NCBI GenBank assembly: GCA_000433175.1
Contig: HF986669.1
Location: 1 to 8,120, forward strand
Source: Prevotella sp. CAG:1058
Lineage (GTDB): Bacteria > Bacteroidota > Bacteroidia > Bacteroidales > Bacteroidaceae
DNA length: 8,120 nucleotides
Direction: 5' to 3'
Shown: in pieces, positions 1-6,321 of the stretch
Numbering within the stretch: position 1 is the stretch's first letter
Layout of the letters: each line of letters opens with the position of its first letter
Notes under the pieces: model-generated
Databases searched by the model: none
Told to the model about the DNA's origin: nothing
The model's input: the letters and a program-made list of their open reading frames with translations, nothing else
Made by a program: the position numbers and the translations under genes

Positions 1-105
1 AAAGATATATGCAATTAATATGCCACTTTACAACGCCTTGTTAAACTAGAGCCCGTGCCCTTTTGTAATGTGTTGGTTGTCAGGTTGTTATGGCAATGGT
101 TAGCT
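1..105. repeat. Degenerate copy of the palindromic mosaic repeat, downstream of the receptor
   Basis: On the minus strand, 83-63 reads CTGAC, AAC, CAACACATTACAA. It matches the lead module of locus B (8016-8036) at 18 of 21 bases. It runs straight into AAAGGGCACG (63-54), the same 10-mer as in the stem of locus A hairpin 2 (3087-3096). No complementary arm is present within the window, so the hairpin is decayed or rearranged. The rest of 1-158, after the receptor stop, holds no gene and no clear terminator. Confidence 0.5.
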
Positions 106-158
106 TTTGCTGTTTAACGACATACCACGCATCTTGCTATATGCCTTTTACCGGCGGC

Positions 159-2297
159 CTACAGCCTGATTTTCACGCCGGCATTGAAGACGAAGCCTTC
201 GAGCGGGGCGTAGATGTCGCGGAACTCGGGGTGGGTTACGGTGCCGTTGTAGATGGTGTCGAAGCGCGTCTGGCGGCGGTCGGTGAAGTTCTCGAAGTTG
301 GCGAACACGGAGAATTTCTCCCAGATTTTCTCCACCATCAGGCCGAACATGGTGTAGGGCTTGCCCTCGCGGCCGTCGCTAAGCTCCTGTTTGCTGTAGT
401 AGTATGACTCCAGACCTACGCGCCACTTGTCCTCAACTTCGTACATCAGGATGGCGTTCACCCTGTGGCGGGGCGTCAGGTAGTTGCGGTGAGAGTGGTC
501 GCCGTCATGCGTTCGGGCGTCGGTGAACGTGTAGCCGAGGAACAGGTGGAAGTCCTTGTAGCCAACCTTCACGTTGGTTTCGCAGCCCTTCGTGTCCATG
601 TGCCCGCCTATGTTGACCATGCGGTAGAGGCCGTCGCCGGCTTCCTCCATCAGCAACGGCGACTTGATGTATGTGTAGAAGAACAGCTGGTTGACGGCCA
701 GTGACACCTCGCCACCGAACAGCGAGGTTACGTAGTTGACGTCCCAGTTGGCTCCGTAGCTGCGCTCCAGCTTGTTGGTCTCGGGGCTTATGGGCATCAC
801 CCCGGCGTACTGTATCCGCTCGGTGTCCTCGGTGAAGATGGTCGGAGCCTTGTAGCCGAAGCCTCCGCTGAGGCGCGACGACAGCCCTTCGGTAACCTTG
901 AACAAGGCCGAGAGGCGCGGCAGAACGGCCCAGCCGTAGTCCCACACGTGGTCGGCGCGCAGCCCTGCCTCAACGTCGAGCCACTGCGCGGCGGCCCATG
1001 TGCCCTGTGCGAAGGCTCCGGCCACGGTCTGCGTATAGTCACGTTTGCCAACGGTGCCGGCGTGTTTCTCGTTGAACTCCTCCGTCCATAGGTTCAGTCC
1101 GGCCACCCATTCATGCTTTTTCCCCGTCTGCGCAAACGCCGCCTCGGCGAAGGTTGACACCTGGCTGCCGTCAAACTTGTAGCCGGGCACTTCCATCACG
1201 CGGTCGTAATACGTGCCGCTGGCTTTCGCCGTGAGGCGGTTGCGGTCGTCAAACTTGTGGGTCAGCGTGGCCTGTAGCGAGTGGCGTTGCGTCTTGTTGC
1301 GCTCGAAGTAGGCGTGAGTCTCGTCGCCGCGACCCTCCACGTACTCAATGTCGCCGCCCAAACGTTTCTCGAACATCGTGTTTACGGCTATGTTCATCTC
1401 GGTGTTCTCGGAGAAATAAAGGAACAGTTTAGGGTTGAAGGTGAAGCGGTCGAACTCAGGTATGGCCGTGAAGCCCGTATCTGAAGGGTCGTAAGCCCAG
1501 TTGCGGTTGTAAGAGAACAGCATCGTGGTGCCCACCTTGCCGAACCTCTGGCTGTAGAAAGCGCTTGCGTCAAGGCCTTTGCCCGACGTGCCGTTGAGCA
1601 GGAAGCTCAGCTCGCGTTCTTCTTCAGGAGTCTTTGATATGAGGTTGACCAAGCCGGCGATTGCGCCCCCTCCGTAGAGCGTTGACGACGACCCCTTGAT
1701 GATTTCCACCTGTTTCAGGTCGAGCGGCGGCGTCTGCAACAGGCCGAGACCGCTCGCCGCACCGGCAAAGGTGGGGAAGCCGTCCTTCAGTATTTGCGTA
1801 TATCGCCCGTCAAGTCCCTGTATGCGTATGGCCGCGTTGCCCGATATGGCCGACGTCTGTTGCGTTGATATGCCCGTGCTTTCGTTCAGCAGCATACGTA
1901 TGTCGCCCGGTTTCATGCTCGACTTCTCGTCGAGTTCCTCGCCCGAGATGAACTCGATGCGCGTCGGCACGTTCCTTATGCTGCGTGTGCCGCGTGTCGT
2001 CTGTACCACGACCTCGTCCAGTTCCTCCTCGTCCTCGCTCATTGTTACGATCAGCGTGGCGTCCGCCGCGAGCGGGAATGTCAGTTTTTCGGTCTTGTCT
2101 TCGTAGCCTATGTAGCTGAAGGTGATGCTCTGTGGCCCGTCGGGAATGCCGTCGATGGTGATGTTGCCGTCAGCGTCAGACACGGCGGTGATGCCCGTGC
2201 CGTCAACCTTTGCCGTGACTCCTATTAGTGTCTCGCCGTCTTCAGCCTCCTTTACGGTGGCCTTCAGCGTGTTCAGGCATACGTGCCCTGCGCCCAA
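159..2297 (-). CDS. TonB-dependent outer-membrane receptor (body of a gene whose start is frameshifted)
   Basis: Outer-membrane receptor that would import a ligand using TonB/ExbBD energy. Numbering from a TTG at 2297, residues about 8-88 form a carboxypeptidase-regulatory-like beta sandwich (GETLIGVTAKV, DADGNITIDGIP, SYIGYED). A short acidic linker with LDEVVV (93-98) follows, then the plug at about 105-222 (VEIIKGSSSTLYGGGAIAGLVNLIS) and a 22-strand-type barrel ending in the aromatic-rich FVFNAGVKIRL. The 712-residue length is normal for the family. A His/Asp cluster, THDGDHSH (596-603), lies in the barrel. It follows the small Cys-rich gene at 2612-2929, which suggests a metal or metal-complex ligand, but the sequence does not prove one. 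The TTG start is an artefact of an open frame: it lacks a signal peptide, and the next Met is residue 86. The real start is almost certainly the ATG at 2335 in another frame (see separate entry). Receptor class is certain, substrate unknown. Confidence 0.93.
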   Translation of the reverse strand: MGAGHVCLNTLKATVKEAEDGETLIGVTAKVDGTGITAVSDADGNITIDGIPDGPQSITFSYIGYEDKTEKLTFPLAADATLIVTMSEDEEELDEVVVQTTRGTRSIRNVPTRIEFISGEELDEKSSMKPGDIRMLLNESTGISTQQTSAISGNAAIRIQGLDGRYTQILKDGFPTFAGAASGLGLLQTPPLDLKQVEIIKGSSSTLYGGGAIAGLVNLISKTPEEERELSFLLNGTSGKGLDASAFYSQRFGKVGTTMLFSYNRNWAYDPSDTGFTAIPEFDRFTFNPKLFLYFSENTEMNIAVNTMFEKRLGGDIEYVEGRGDETHAYFERNKTQRHSLQATLTHKFDDRNRLTAKASGTYYDRVMEVPGYKFDGSQVSTFAEAAFAQTGKKHEWVAGLNLWTEEFNEKHAGTVGKRDYTQTVAGAFAQGTWAAAQWLDVEAGLRADHVWDYGWAVLPRLSALFKVTEGLSSRLSGGFGYKAPTIFTEDTERIQYAGVMPISPETNKLERSYGANWDVNYVTSLFGGEVSLAVNQLFFYTYIKSPLLMEEAGDGLYRMVNIGGHMDTKGCETNVKVGYKDFHLFLGYTFTDARTHDGDHSHRNYLTPRHRVNAILMYEVEDKWRVGLESYYYSKQELSDGREGKPYTMFGLMVEKIWEKFSVFANFENFTDRRQTRFDTIYNGTVTHPEFRDIYAPLEGFVFNAGVKIRL

Positions 2298-2335
2298 GCG
2301 GCTATGGCCATGAGCGCGAATATAGCTTTTTTCAT
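2273..2335 (-). pseudogene. Start codon and signal peptide of the TonB-dependent receptor, out of frame with its body
   Basis: A 20-codon reading frame from ATG at 2335 gives MKKAIFALMAIAAWAQGTYA and then stops with TGA (2273-2275). It has the lysine pair, hydrophobic core and small residues before a cleavage site (AWA or TYA) expected of a secretion signal. The receptor body continues directly in another frame. One extra base would join them; for example, an added C in the GCC codon before the TGA reads GTYALNTLKATV, a natural-looking entry to the regulatory-like domain. An extra base in the TTGGG run at 2293-2297 would also work. Either the gene is inactivated, the frame varies between cells, or a base is missing from the sequence. 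The peptide call is firm; the cause is unknown. Confidence 0.8.
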
Positions 2336-2611
2336 CGTTTTTCGCGTGTTTTTAGGTGTAGTGAATGTTTGTTTTTATGAATGTCCGCTACGCTCCCATT
2401 CATTAGTAGTTAAAGGAGTTAAAGTAGTTAACGCTCGTTTCACTCGCTAAGGAGTTAAAGACAAGTGCATTGCCTCGTGCGTCCCTACAGGTTGGATGGG
2501 TGCAAAGCGTAGGATATTGGCATCCTTCCCTTGCAGCGCGTGCGCGCCGTAGGGTGGGGCGGCGCGTCCGTTTGCGGGTGCACCGTCGGGTAAATAATGT
2601 GGAAAACGATG
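2336..2611. other. Intergenic leader between the Cys-rich gene and the receptor
   Basis: This 276-base spacer has no supported gene. Its receptor-proximal part holds the 9-bp repeat block. The part at about 2463-2610 is GC-rich and non-coding, with phrases such as GTGCGTCCCTACAG and GTGCAAAGCGTAGGATATTG that look like dispersed Bacteroidales intergenic text; this is recollection, not shown here. No TAnnTTTG box with correct spacing was found for a separate receptor promoter, and no riboswitch was recognised. Confidence 0.5.
2377..2459. repeat. 9-bp tandem repeat with adjacent hairpin in the receptor leader
   Basis: Three consecutive 9-base units, GTAGTTAAA, GGAGTTAAA and GTAGTTAAC, occupy 2406-2432. 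A fourth unit, GGAGTTAAA, lies at 2451-2459, exactly two periods (18 bases) further on. Next to them, ATGAATG (2377-2383) and CATTCAT (2397-2403) form a 7-bp inverted repeat around a 13-base loop. The block sits about 40-125 bases upstream of the receptor ATG and is transcribed if the two genes form an operon. Function unknown; it resembles spacer text recalled from other Prevotella-type genomes, unverified. Confidence 0.6.
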
Positions 2612-2929
2612 TCAGGCTCTTGGCGGTTGCCAGATTGAGGGGTGGTAGGAGCTTACGGGACTGTCGGCGTAAACTATAGTCTCGCGCACGGTGACGCGCT
2701 CAACGGGCGTGCCGAACGCCACCGTTTCGGGCTGAGTGCAGCCCGGGCACGTGCTGCAGTGCATGAAAGGCGAGCAGCAGTCAGCACAGTCGCCGCAACC
2801 GTTGCCGTCGTCTTGGCAGCCGCAGGCAGTCTCCGTCTCGCAGAACAGGCATTTATCCATGAGGAAGCATGGCATCGTTGACAACGCCATAACCATGCAG
2901 GCAAACAATATGGATAAATACTTCATCAT
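2612..2929 (-). CDS. Small secreted cysteine-rich protein, DUF6660-like
   Basis: A 105-residue protein of unknown function. Residues 1-20 (MMKYLSILFACMVMALSTMP) form a hydrophobic signal-like segment. Residues 21-64 are packed with Cys, and the whole protein has 13: 11, 21, 27, 30, 36, 38, 45, 48, 51, 52, 58, 61 and 64. They include several CxxC pairs (CLFC, CGDC, CADC, CSTC, CPGC), a pattern suited to metal or cluster binding or to disulfides. The CCSPFMHC segment and the C-terminal IWQPPRA resemble, from memory, the Bacteroidetes DUF6660 family (CSPFCxCxCC, then a terminal WQPP), often found beside TonB receptors and heavy-metal efflux genes. Family assignment is from recollection, and a metal role is inference. 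Two adjacent ATGs (2929 and 2926) could start it. A well-spaced promoter lies just upstream, and the receptor gene follows after about 280 bases, so the two are probably co-transcribed. Confidence 0.8.
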   Translation of the reverse strand: MMKYLSILFACMVMALSTMPCFLMDKCLFCETETACGCQDDGNGCGDCADCCSPFMHCSTCPGCTQPETVAFGTPVERVTVRETIVYADSPVSSYHPSIWQPPRA

Positions 2930-2951
2930 GCGGTGTTAATGTTTTCGTGTG

Positions 2952-2983
2952 CAAAGATATTCCGTTTTTCCTTACGTTCCAAA
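2952..2983 (-). promoter_or_regulatory. Bacteroides-type promoter for the Cys-rich gene and the receptor
   Basis: On the minus strand, TTTG (2983-2980) is followed after 20 bases by TATCTTTG (2959-2952). This matches the Bacteroidales primary-sigma consensus TTTG-N19-21-TAnnTTTG. Transcription would begin about 5-8 bases further on, giving a leader of roughly 15 bases before the ATG at 2929. No operator-like repeat was recognised beside it. Confidence 0.72.
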
Positions 2984-3038
2984 TCTTTCGGCATTGCTTT
3001 ATGCCACAACGGCCGTGATATTTGGCGCGCCACGGTTT

Positions 3039-3124
3039 TGCAAGAGGACACCTTTTGCACGCTAAAAGGTATCCTTTCATGACGTCAAAGGGCACGTTTT
3101 GCGCTGCAAAACGTGCCCTTTGAC
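3039..3124. repeat. Palindromic mosaic repeat, locus A (two hairpins and conserved spacer)
   Basis: Plus-strand order: hairpin 1 is TGCAAGAGG (3039-3047), loop ACA, then CCTTTTGCA (3051-3059), with one G/T pair. The spacer (3055-3082) contains AAGGTATCCTTTCATGA. Hairpin 2 is a perfect 19-bp stem (3084-3102 with 3106-3124) around the loop GCT. An alternative fold pairs 3043-3056 with 3064-3077. Locus B at the right end has the same order and spacing: the 28-base spacer matches at 22 positions, and TTGC follows at the same distance. The segment lies between ispG and the promoter of the Cys-rich gene. Neither side of hairpin 2 has a T-run, so it is not an ordinary intrinsic terminator. The two-copy structure is seen directly; function is unknown. 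Confidence 0.75.
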
Positions 3125-3142
3125 CTTACGACGGACATGGAT

Positions 3143-3176
3143 AAAAAAGACGCGCCGATGTGCCTCACGGCAGATC
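3143..3176 (-). terminator. Possible weak terminator after ispG
   Basis: On the minus strand, an imperfect stem (GAT-C-TGCC, GTGA loop, GGCA-C-ATC; 3176-3157) is followed 8 bases later by a run of six T (3148-3143). The position, about 50 bases after the ispG stop and before the next promoter, fits. The stem is short with an internal C/C mismatch and the T-run is detached, so the call is tentative. The octamer GACGCGCC is repeated directly at 3149-3156 and 3178-3185. Confidence 0.35.
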
Positions 3177-3223
3177 TGACGCGCCCTGCGGCTTTTACAC
3201 CGCTACTATGAAAAGTTATATTA

Positions 3224-5080
3224 TTATTTTAAGTCTTTCCTAATAAGCCTCAGCAGATGCTCCACGGCATCGGCTTCGGGTATGTTCTTCTCGATGCACT
3301 GCTTGCCCTTGTAGAGCGAAATCTTGCCGCGCCCTGCGCCTACGTAGCCGTAGTCGGCGTCGGCCATCTCGCCCGGACCGTTGACTATGCAGCCCATGAT
3401 GCCTATCTTAAGGCCCTTCATGTCCTTCGTGGCCTCCTTTATGCGCGCTATCGTGGAGCGCAGGTCGTAAAGGGTGCGGCCGCAGCCGGGGCAGCTTATG
3501 TATTCGGTCTTCGACGTGCGCAGGCGTGCCGCCTGCAGTATGCCGAAGGCGGTGGCGGTAACGTCGGCGGCACTTAATGTGCCGTCGTTCATCAGCCACA
3601 GTCCGTCAGTAAGCCCGTCGAACATCAGCGCGCCCATGTCGGCAGCCGACTCTATCTGGAAGTCGCCCTTCTCCTCCTGCGTGTGGCGGTATGCCTGGCA
3701 GAAGACGACGGGGTTTGCCACGCCTGCCGACATCAGTTCGTGCACCAGCGCACGCTGCTCGCCCAGGCGGTTCTTATGGTTAGACATGCTTACAACCACC
3801 ACTTCAGGGTGGGCCTTGAGGCAGGCCAGGTATTCGTCGGAGTCAGCCCCGTATGGCAGGACGAGGAACTTGGCCTCGGCCTCGACCGACGAGATGAACG
3901 GCACGGCGTTGTACGGGAAGATGGGATACACCCCGCTCTTGTCGCCGAGCTGTGCGTATGCGTCGAAATCGACTATGTAACGCTGTCCGGGCAGGCGCTT
4001 AGCGGGCACGCTGCGGCCTGTGTAGACATAGTCGGGCACAAGGTCGCCGCCGGCTGAAAGCACAGAGGGGTCGTCGCCTTCGAGCATCGAGGCTATAACG
4101 ACGGGCACGTTGGAGCCGCCGACGTTGGCCACGGGCGCCGTCTTACGCCGCTCCGGGCGCAGCCAGTCGAAGCCTTCGGCCACTGTGCCTGGTATGGGCG
4201 TGTGGCCTGCGCGCGCCGTTACATAGTCTACGAGGTGGCGCGCCACGGGTATCTCGGCCTCGGGCTCCTCGCTCAGCGACACGCGCACGGTGTCGCCTAT
4301 GCCGTCGGCCAGCAGTGCGCCGATGCCCACCGCACTCTTTATGCGGCCGTCTTCGCCCTCGCCGGCCTCGGTCACTCCGAGGTGCAGCGGATAGCTCATG
4401 CCCTCGCTTTCCATGGCGCTGACGAGCAGGCGCACCGAACGCACCATGACGACGGTGTTGCTCGCCTTTATCGAAATCACCACATCGGTGAAGTTCTCGC
4501 GCTTGCATATCCGCAGGAACTCCATGCAGCTCTCAACTATTCCCTCGGGCGTGTCGCCGTAGCGGCTCATTATCCGGTCTGACAGCGAGCCGTGGTTGAC
4601 GCCTATGCGTATGGCGGTGTGGTGCTCGCGGCAGATGCCGAGGAAGGGCACGAACTGCTTCTCTATCTTCTGCAGCTCGGCAGCGTACTCCTCGTCGGTG
4701 TACTCAAGCTGCTTGAACGTACGCGCCGGGTCTACGTAGTTGCCGGGGTTTATGCGCACCTTCTCGGCGTAGAGCGCCGCCACGTCGGCAACGTGGGGGT
4801 TGAAGTGCACGTCGGCAACGAGCGGGGTGTCGTACCCACGCTCCCTGAGGGCGGCGTTGATGTTCTTCAGGTTCTCGGCCTCGCGTACGCCCTGCGTTGT
4901 CAGCCTGACATACTCTCCCCCGGCCTCGATTATGCGTATGGCCTGTTCCACGCTCGCCTCGGTGTCGGTCGTGGGCGTGGTCGTCATCGACTGCACGCGT
5001 ATGGGGTTGCCTCCGCCCATGGGCGTTGCGCCCACGTTGACAACGGAACTTTCCCTGCGGGTATAATTAAAGATGTCCAT
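3224..5080 (-). CDS. ispG: 4-hydroxy-3-methylbut-2-enyl diphosphate synthase, long three-domain form
   Basis: IspG (GcpE) is a cytosolic [4Fe-4S] enzyme that reductively opens the cyclic diphosphate MEcPP to HMBPP, the penultimate step of the MEP isoprenoid pathway. The 618-residue length is that of the Bacteroidetes/Chlamydia/plant type, which carries an extra middle domain; the E. coli type has about 370. An N-terminal TIM barrel (about 1-285) includes RVQSMTTTPTTDTEAS. The insert domain covers about 290-510. The C-terminal cluster domain has the ligands C530 and C533 (CPGCGRT) and C564 (GIMGCIVNGPGE), with E571 in NGPGE as the usual fourth ligand, so it looks intact. The ATG at 5080 gives the family-typical start, MDIFNYTRRES. 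It ends in a double TAATAA stop and lies 87 bases after purE, last in the string that begins with rpoN. Identification is secure. Confidence 0.98.
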   Translation of the reverse strand: MDIFNYTRRESSVVNVGATPMGGGNPIRVQSMTTTPTTDTEASVEQAIRIIEAGGEYVRLTTQGVREAENLKNINAALRERGYDTPLVADVHFNPHVADVAALYAEKVRINPGNYVDPARTFKQLEYTDEEYAAELQKIEKQFVPFLGICREHHTAIRIGVNHGSLSDRIMSRYGDTPEGIVESCMEFLRICKRENFTDVVISIKASNTVVMVRSVRLLVSAMESEGMSYPLHLGVTEAGEGEDGRIKSAVGIGALLADGIGDTVRVSLSEEPEAEIPVARHLVDYVTARAGHTPIPGTVAEGFDWLRPERRKTAPVANVGGSNVPVVIASMLEGDDPSVLSAGGDLVPDYVYTGRSVPAKRLPGQRYIVDFDAYAQLGDKSGVYPIFPYNAVPFISSVEAEAKFLVLPYGADSDEYLACLKAHPEVVVVSMSNHKNRLGEQRALVHELMSAGVANPVVFCQAYRHTQEEKGDFQIESAADMGALMFDGLTDGLWLMNDGTLSAADVTATAFGILQAARLRTSKTEYISCPGCGRTLYDLRSTIARIKEATKDMKGLKIGIMGCIVNGPGEMADADYGYVGAGRGKISLYKGKQCIEKNIPEADAVEHLLRLIRKDLK

Positions 5081-5108
5081 CGTTTGTGTTTTTTAAGGAG
5101 TTGGATAA

Positions 5109-5153
5109 GCCGGAGGAGCTGCCCCACGTTGCGTCAGCGGCGGCTCGTCCGGC
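5109..5153. other. Stem-loop in the purE-ispG spacer
   Basis: GCCGGAGGAGC (5109-5119) pairs with GCTCGTCCGGC (5143-5153), an 11-bp stem with one central mismatch and a 23-base loop. It begins 15 bases after the purE stop and ends about 28 bases before the ispG ATG. No T-run follows on the minus strand, so it is more likely an RNA-stability or processing structure than a terminator. Confidence 0.5.
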
Positions 5154-5167
5154 TGCAAAACGGCAAA

Positions 5168-5674
5168 TCAGTTGGTCTTGTACTCATACTTGACCTCGGC
5201 CAGCTCCTTGTTGGCCTTCTCTATCTTGGCTCCCAGTCCGGCCTTGTATTCGGCAAGGCGTGCAGCCAGGTCGTCGTCGGCCAGTGCGAGCATCTCCACG
5301 GCCAGTATGGCGGCGTTCATTGCACCGTTTACCCCGACCGTTGCGACGGGTATGCCGGGAGGCATCTGTATTATGCTGAGCATCGCGTCAAGGCCGTCGA
5401 GCATGCCTTTGATGGGCACGCCGATGACAGGCAGCGTGGTCGACGCCGCTATTACGCCGGGCAGGGCGGCAGCCATGCCGGCGCCGGCTATTATCACCTT
5501 AACGCCGCGTGCCTTGGCTCCGCGTGCGAACTGTTCTACTGCGTCGGGCGTGCGGTGTGCCGAGAGGGCGTTGACCTCGAACGGAACCTTCATGTCGTCG
5601 AGGAACTTGCATGCCTTTTCCATTACGGGCAGGTCGCTTGTGCTGCCCATGATTACGCTAACTAATGGTGTCAT
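5168..5674 (-). CDS. purE: N5-carboxyaminoimidazole ribonucleotide mutase
   Basis: Class I PurE converts N5-CAIR to CAIR in de novo purine synthesis, normally as a cytosolic octamer working with PurK. At 168 residues it is full length for the family. It shows the phosphate-binding GSTSD (10-14), SAHRTP (38-43) with the catalytic His40, the glycine-rich AGAGMAAALPG (63-73) and the GVP loop (85-87). The C-terminal tail from about 130 is charged and helical (ADDDLAARLAEYKAGLGAKI). The ATG at 5674 sits directly before the first beta strand (TPLVSVIMG). It lies 29 bases after the PAP2-like gene and 87 before ispG, and is probably expressed with both. No purK is in the window. Secure call. Confidence 0.98.
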   Translation of the reverse strand: MTPLVSVIMGSTSDLPVMEKACKFLDDMKVPFEVNALSAHRTPDAVEQFARGAKARGVKVIIAGAGMAAALPGVIAASTTLPVIGVPIKGMLDGLDAMLSIIQMPPGIPVATVGVNGAMNAAILAVEMLALADDDLAARLAEYKAGLGAKIEKANKELAEVKYEYKTN

Positions 5675-5703
5675 AATATCTTATTGTTTGATTATAGTCG
5701 TAC

Positions 5704-6321
5704 TTAAAACAGCATCACCGACGTGAACGAGCATGCCACGCCGACGAGAAAGCCCAGCACTATGTCGCGCAGCGAGTGCTGGCGCAGAATCATGCGGCTG
5801 GTGCCTACAAGCCCCGCAAGCACTATCACGAGACACAACCACCACACGGGATTGAACCCCAGGACGAGGGAGAAGCCCGCAAGGGCGCCTGCCACGCCGC
5901 CGATGGCAGCCATGTGGGTGGATATCTTGACAAAGAGGTTGACCATGGCGCAGACCACCTGGATGACGAGGGCGGCTATGAGGATGACGCCCATGAAGTG
6001 GGGCACGTGCGCGGCGGCCATGAGATAGTAGCAGAAGAGGTATGAGACGATGGATATGGCGTAGGGTATGGCGCGGCGCTCCCTGTGCCCCAGCTCGAAA
6101 GGCGACCACCCCTGGTAGCGGCGGTAGAGGCGTATGAGCATGGTGGGGACGAAGACCGTGAACACCCAGAACGCCAGCAACAGCAGCGCCTTGTACATGA
6201 AGGGCAGCAGGCTGAGGTAGGTGAACGCCAGGAGTATGGCGAGACCCAACAGCGGAAGGTAGAACGGGGTGAATATGACGCTCAATACCTTGGCGGCGAA
6301 GATTATCTGTTTTACTCTCAT
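5704..6321 (-). CDS. PAP2-superfamily integral membrane protein
   Basis: A 205-residue, very hydrophobic protein with about six or seven membrane segments (roughly 8-34, 38-62, 86-104, 109-131, 138-156, 158-174 and 187-204). It carries remnants of the PAP2 phosphatase signature. SRMILRQHSLRD (175-186) fits motif 3, SRx5Hx3D, with the nucleophile-type His182 and Asp186. STH (134-136) stands where PSGH is usual, keeping the His136 acid/base position. RERRAIPY (80-87) stands for KxxxxxxRP but has no clear lysine. It may dephosphorylate a lipid such as undecaprenyl diphosphate or a phosphatidyl lipid, but the weakened first motif leaves activity open. Its ATG overlaps the rpoN stop by 4 bases (ATGA), so its translation is probably coupled to the sigma factor. 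Superfamily assignment is good; substrate unknown. Confidence 0.85.
   Translation of the reverse strand: MRVKQIIFAAKVLSVIFTPFYLPLLGLAILLAFTYLSLLPFMYKALLLLAFWVFTVFVPTMLIRLYRRYQGWSPFELGHRERRAIPYAISIVSYLFCYYLMAAAHVPHFMGVILIAALVIQVVCAMVNLFVKISTHMAAIGGVAGALAGFSLVLGFNPVWWLCLVIVLAGLVGTSRMILRQHSLRDIVLGFLVGVACSFTSVMLF

Noticed and set aside
151..181. Inverted repeat CCGGCG/CGCCGG around the receptor stop as a terminator
   Set aside because: It has only 6 bp with a 19-base loop, lies partly in the coding sequence, and has no T-run after it.
2463..2610. Riboswitch or tRNA-like element in the spacer before the receptor
   Set aside because: No conserved cobalamin, TPP or other riboswitch core and no cloverleaf could be recognised.
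2642..2881. Plus-strand open frame opposite the Cys-rich gene
   Set aside because: The minus-strand frame has a signal peptide, patterned Cys, family-like C-terminus and promoter; the plus-strand frame has none of these.
2853..3095. 80-codon minus-strand frame with several Cys/Lys, crossing the hairpins and promoter
   Set aside because: It runs through the palindromic repeat and the promoter into the Cys-rich gene in another frame, and has no domain or start signal.
3084..3124. Intrinsic terminator call for the perfect hairpin
   Set aside because: No T-run follows the stem on either strand, and the loop/stem pattern recurs as part of a repeat family.
4592..5665. 357-codon plus-strand open frame antisense to ispG and purE
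   Set aside because: It lies opposite two certain genes, has no recognisable domain, and is rich in Val/Gly/Ala/His/Tyr as expected from the antisense of GC-rich coding DNA.
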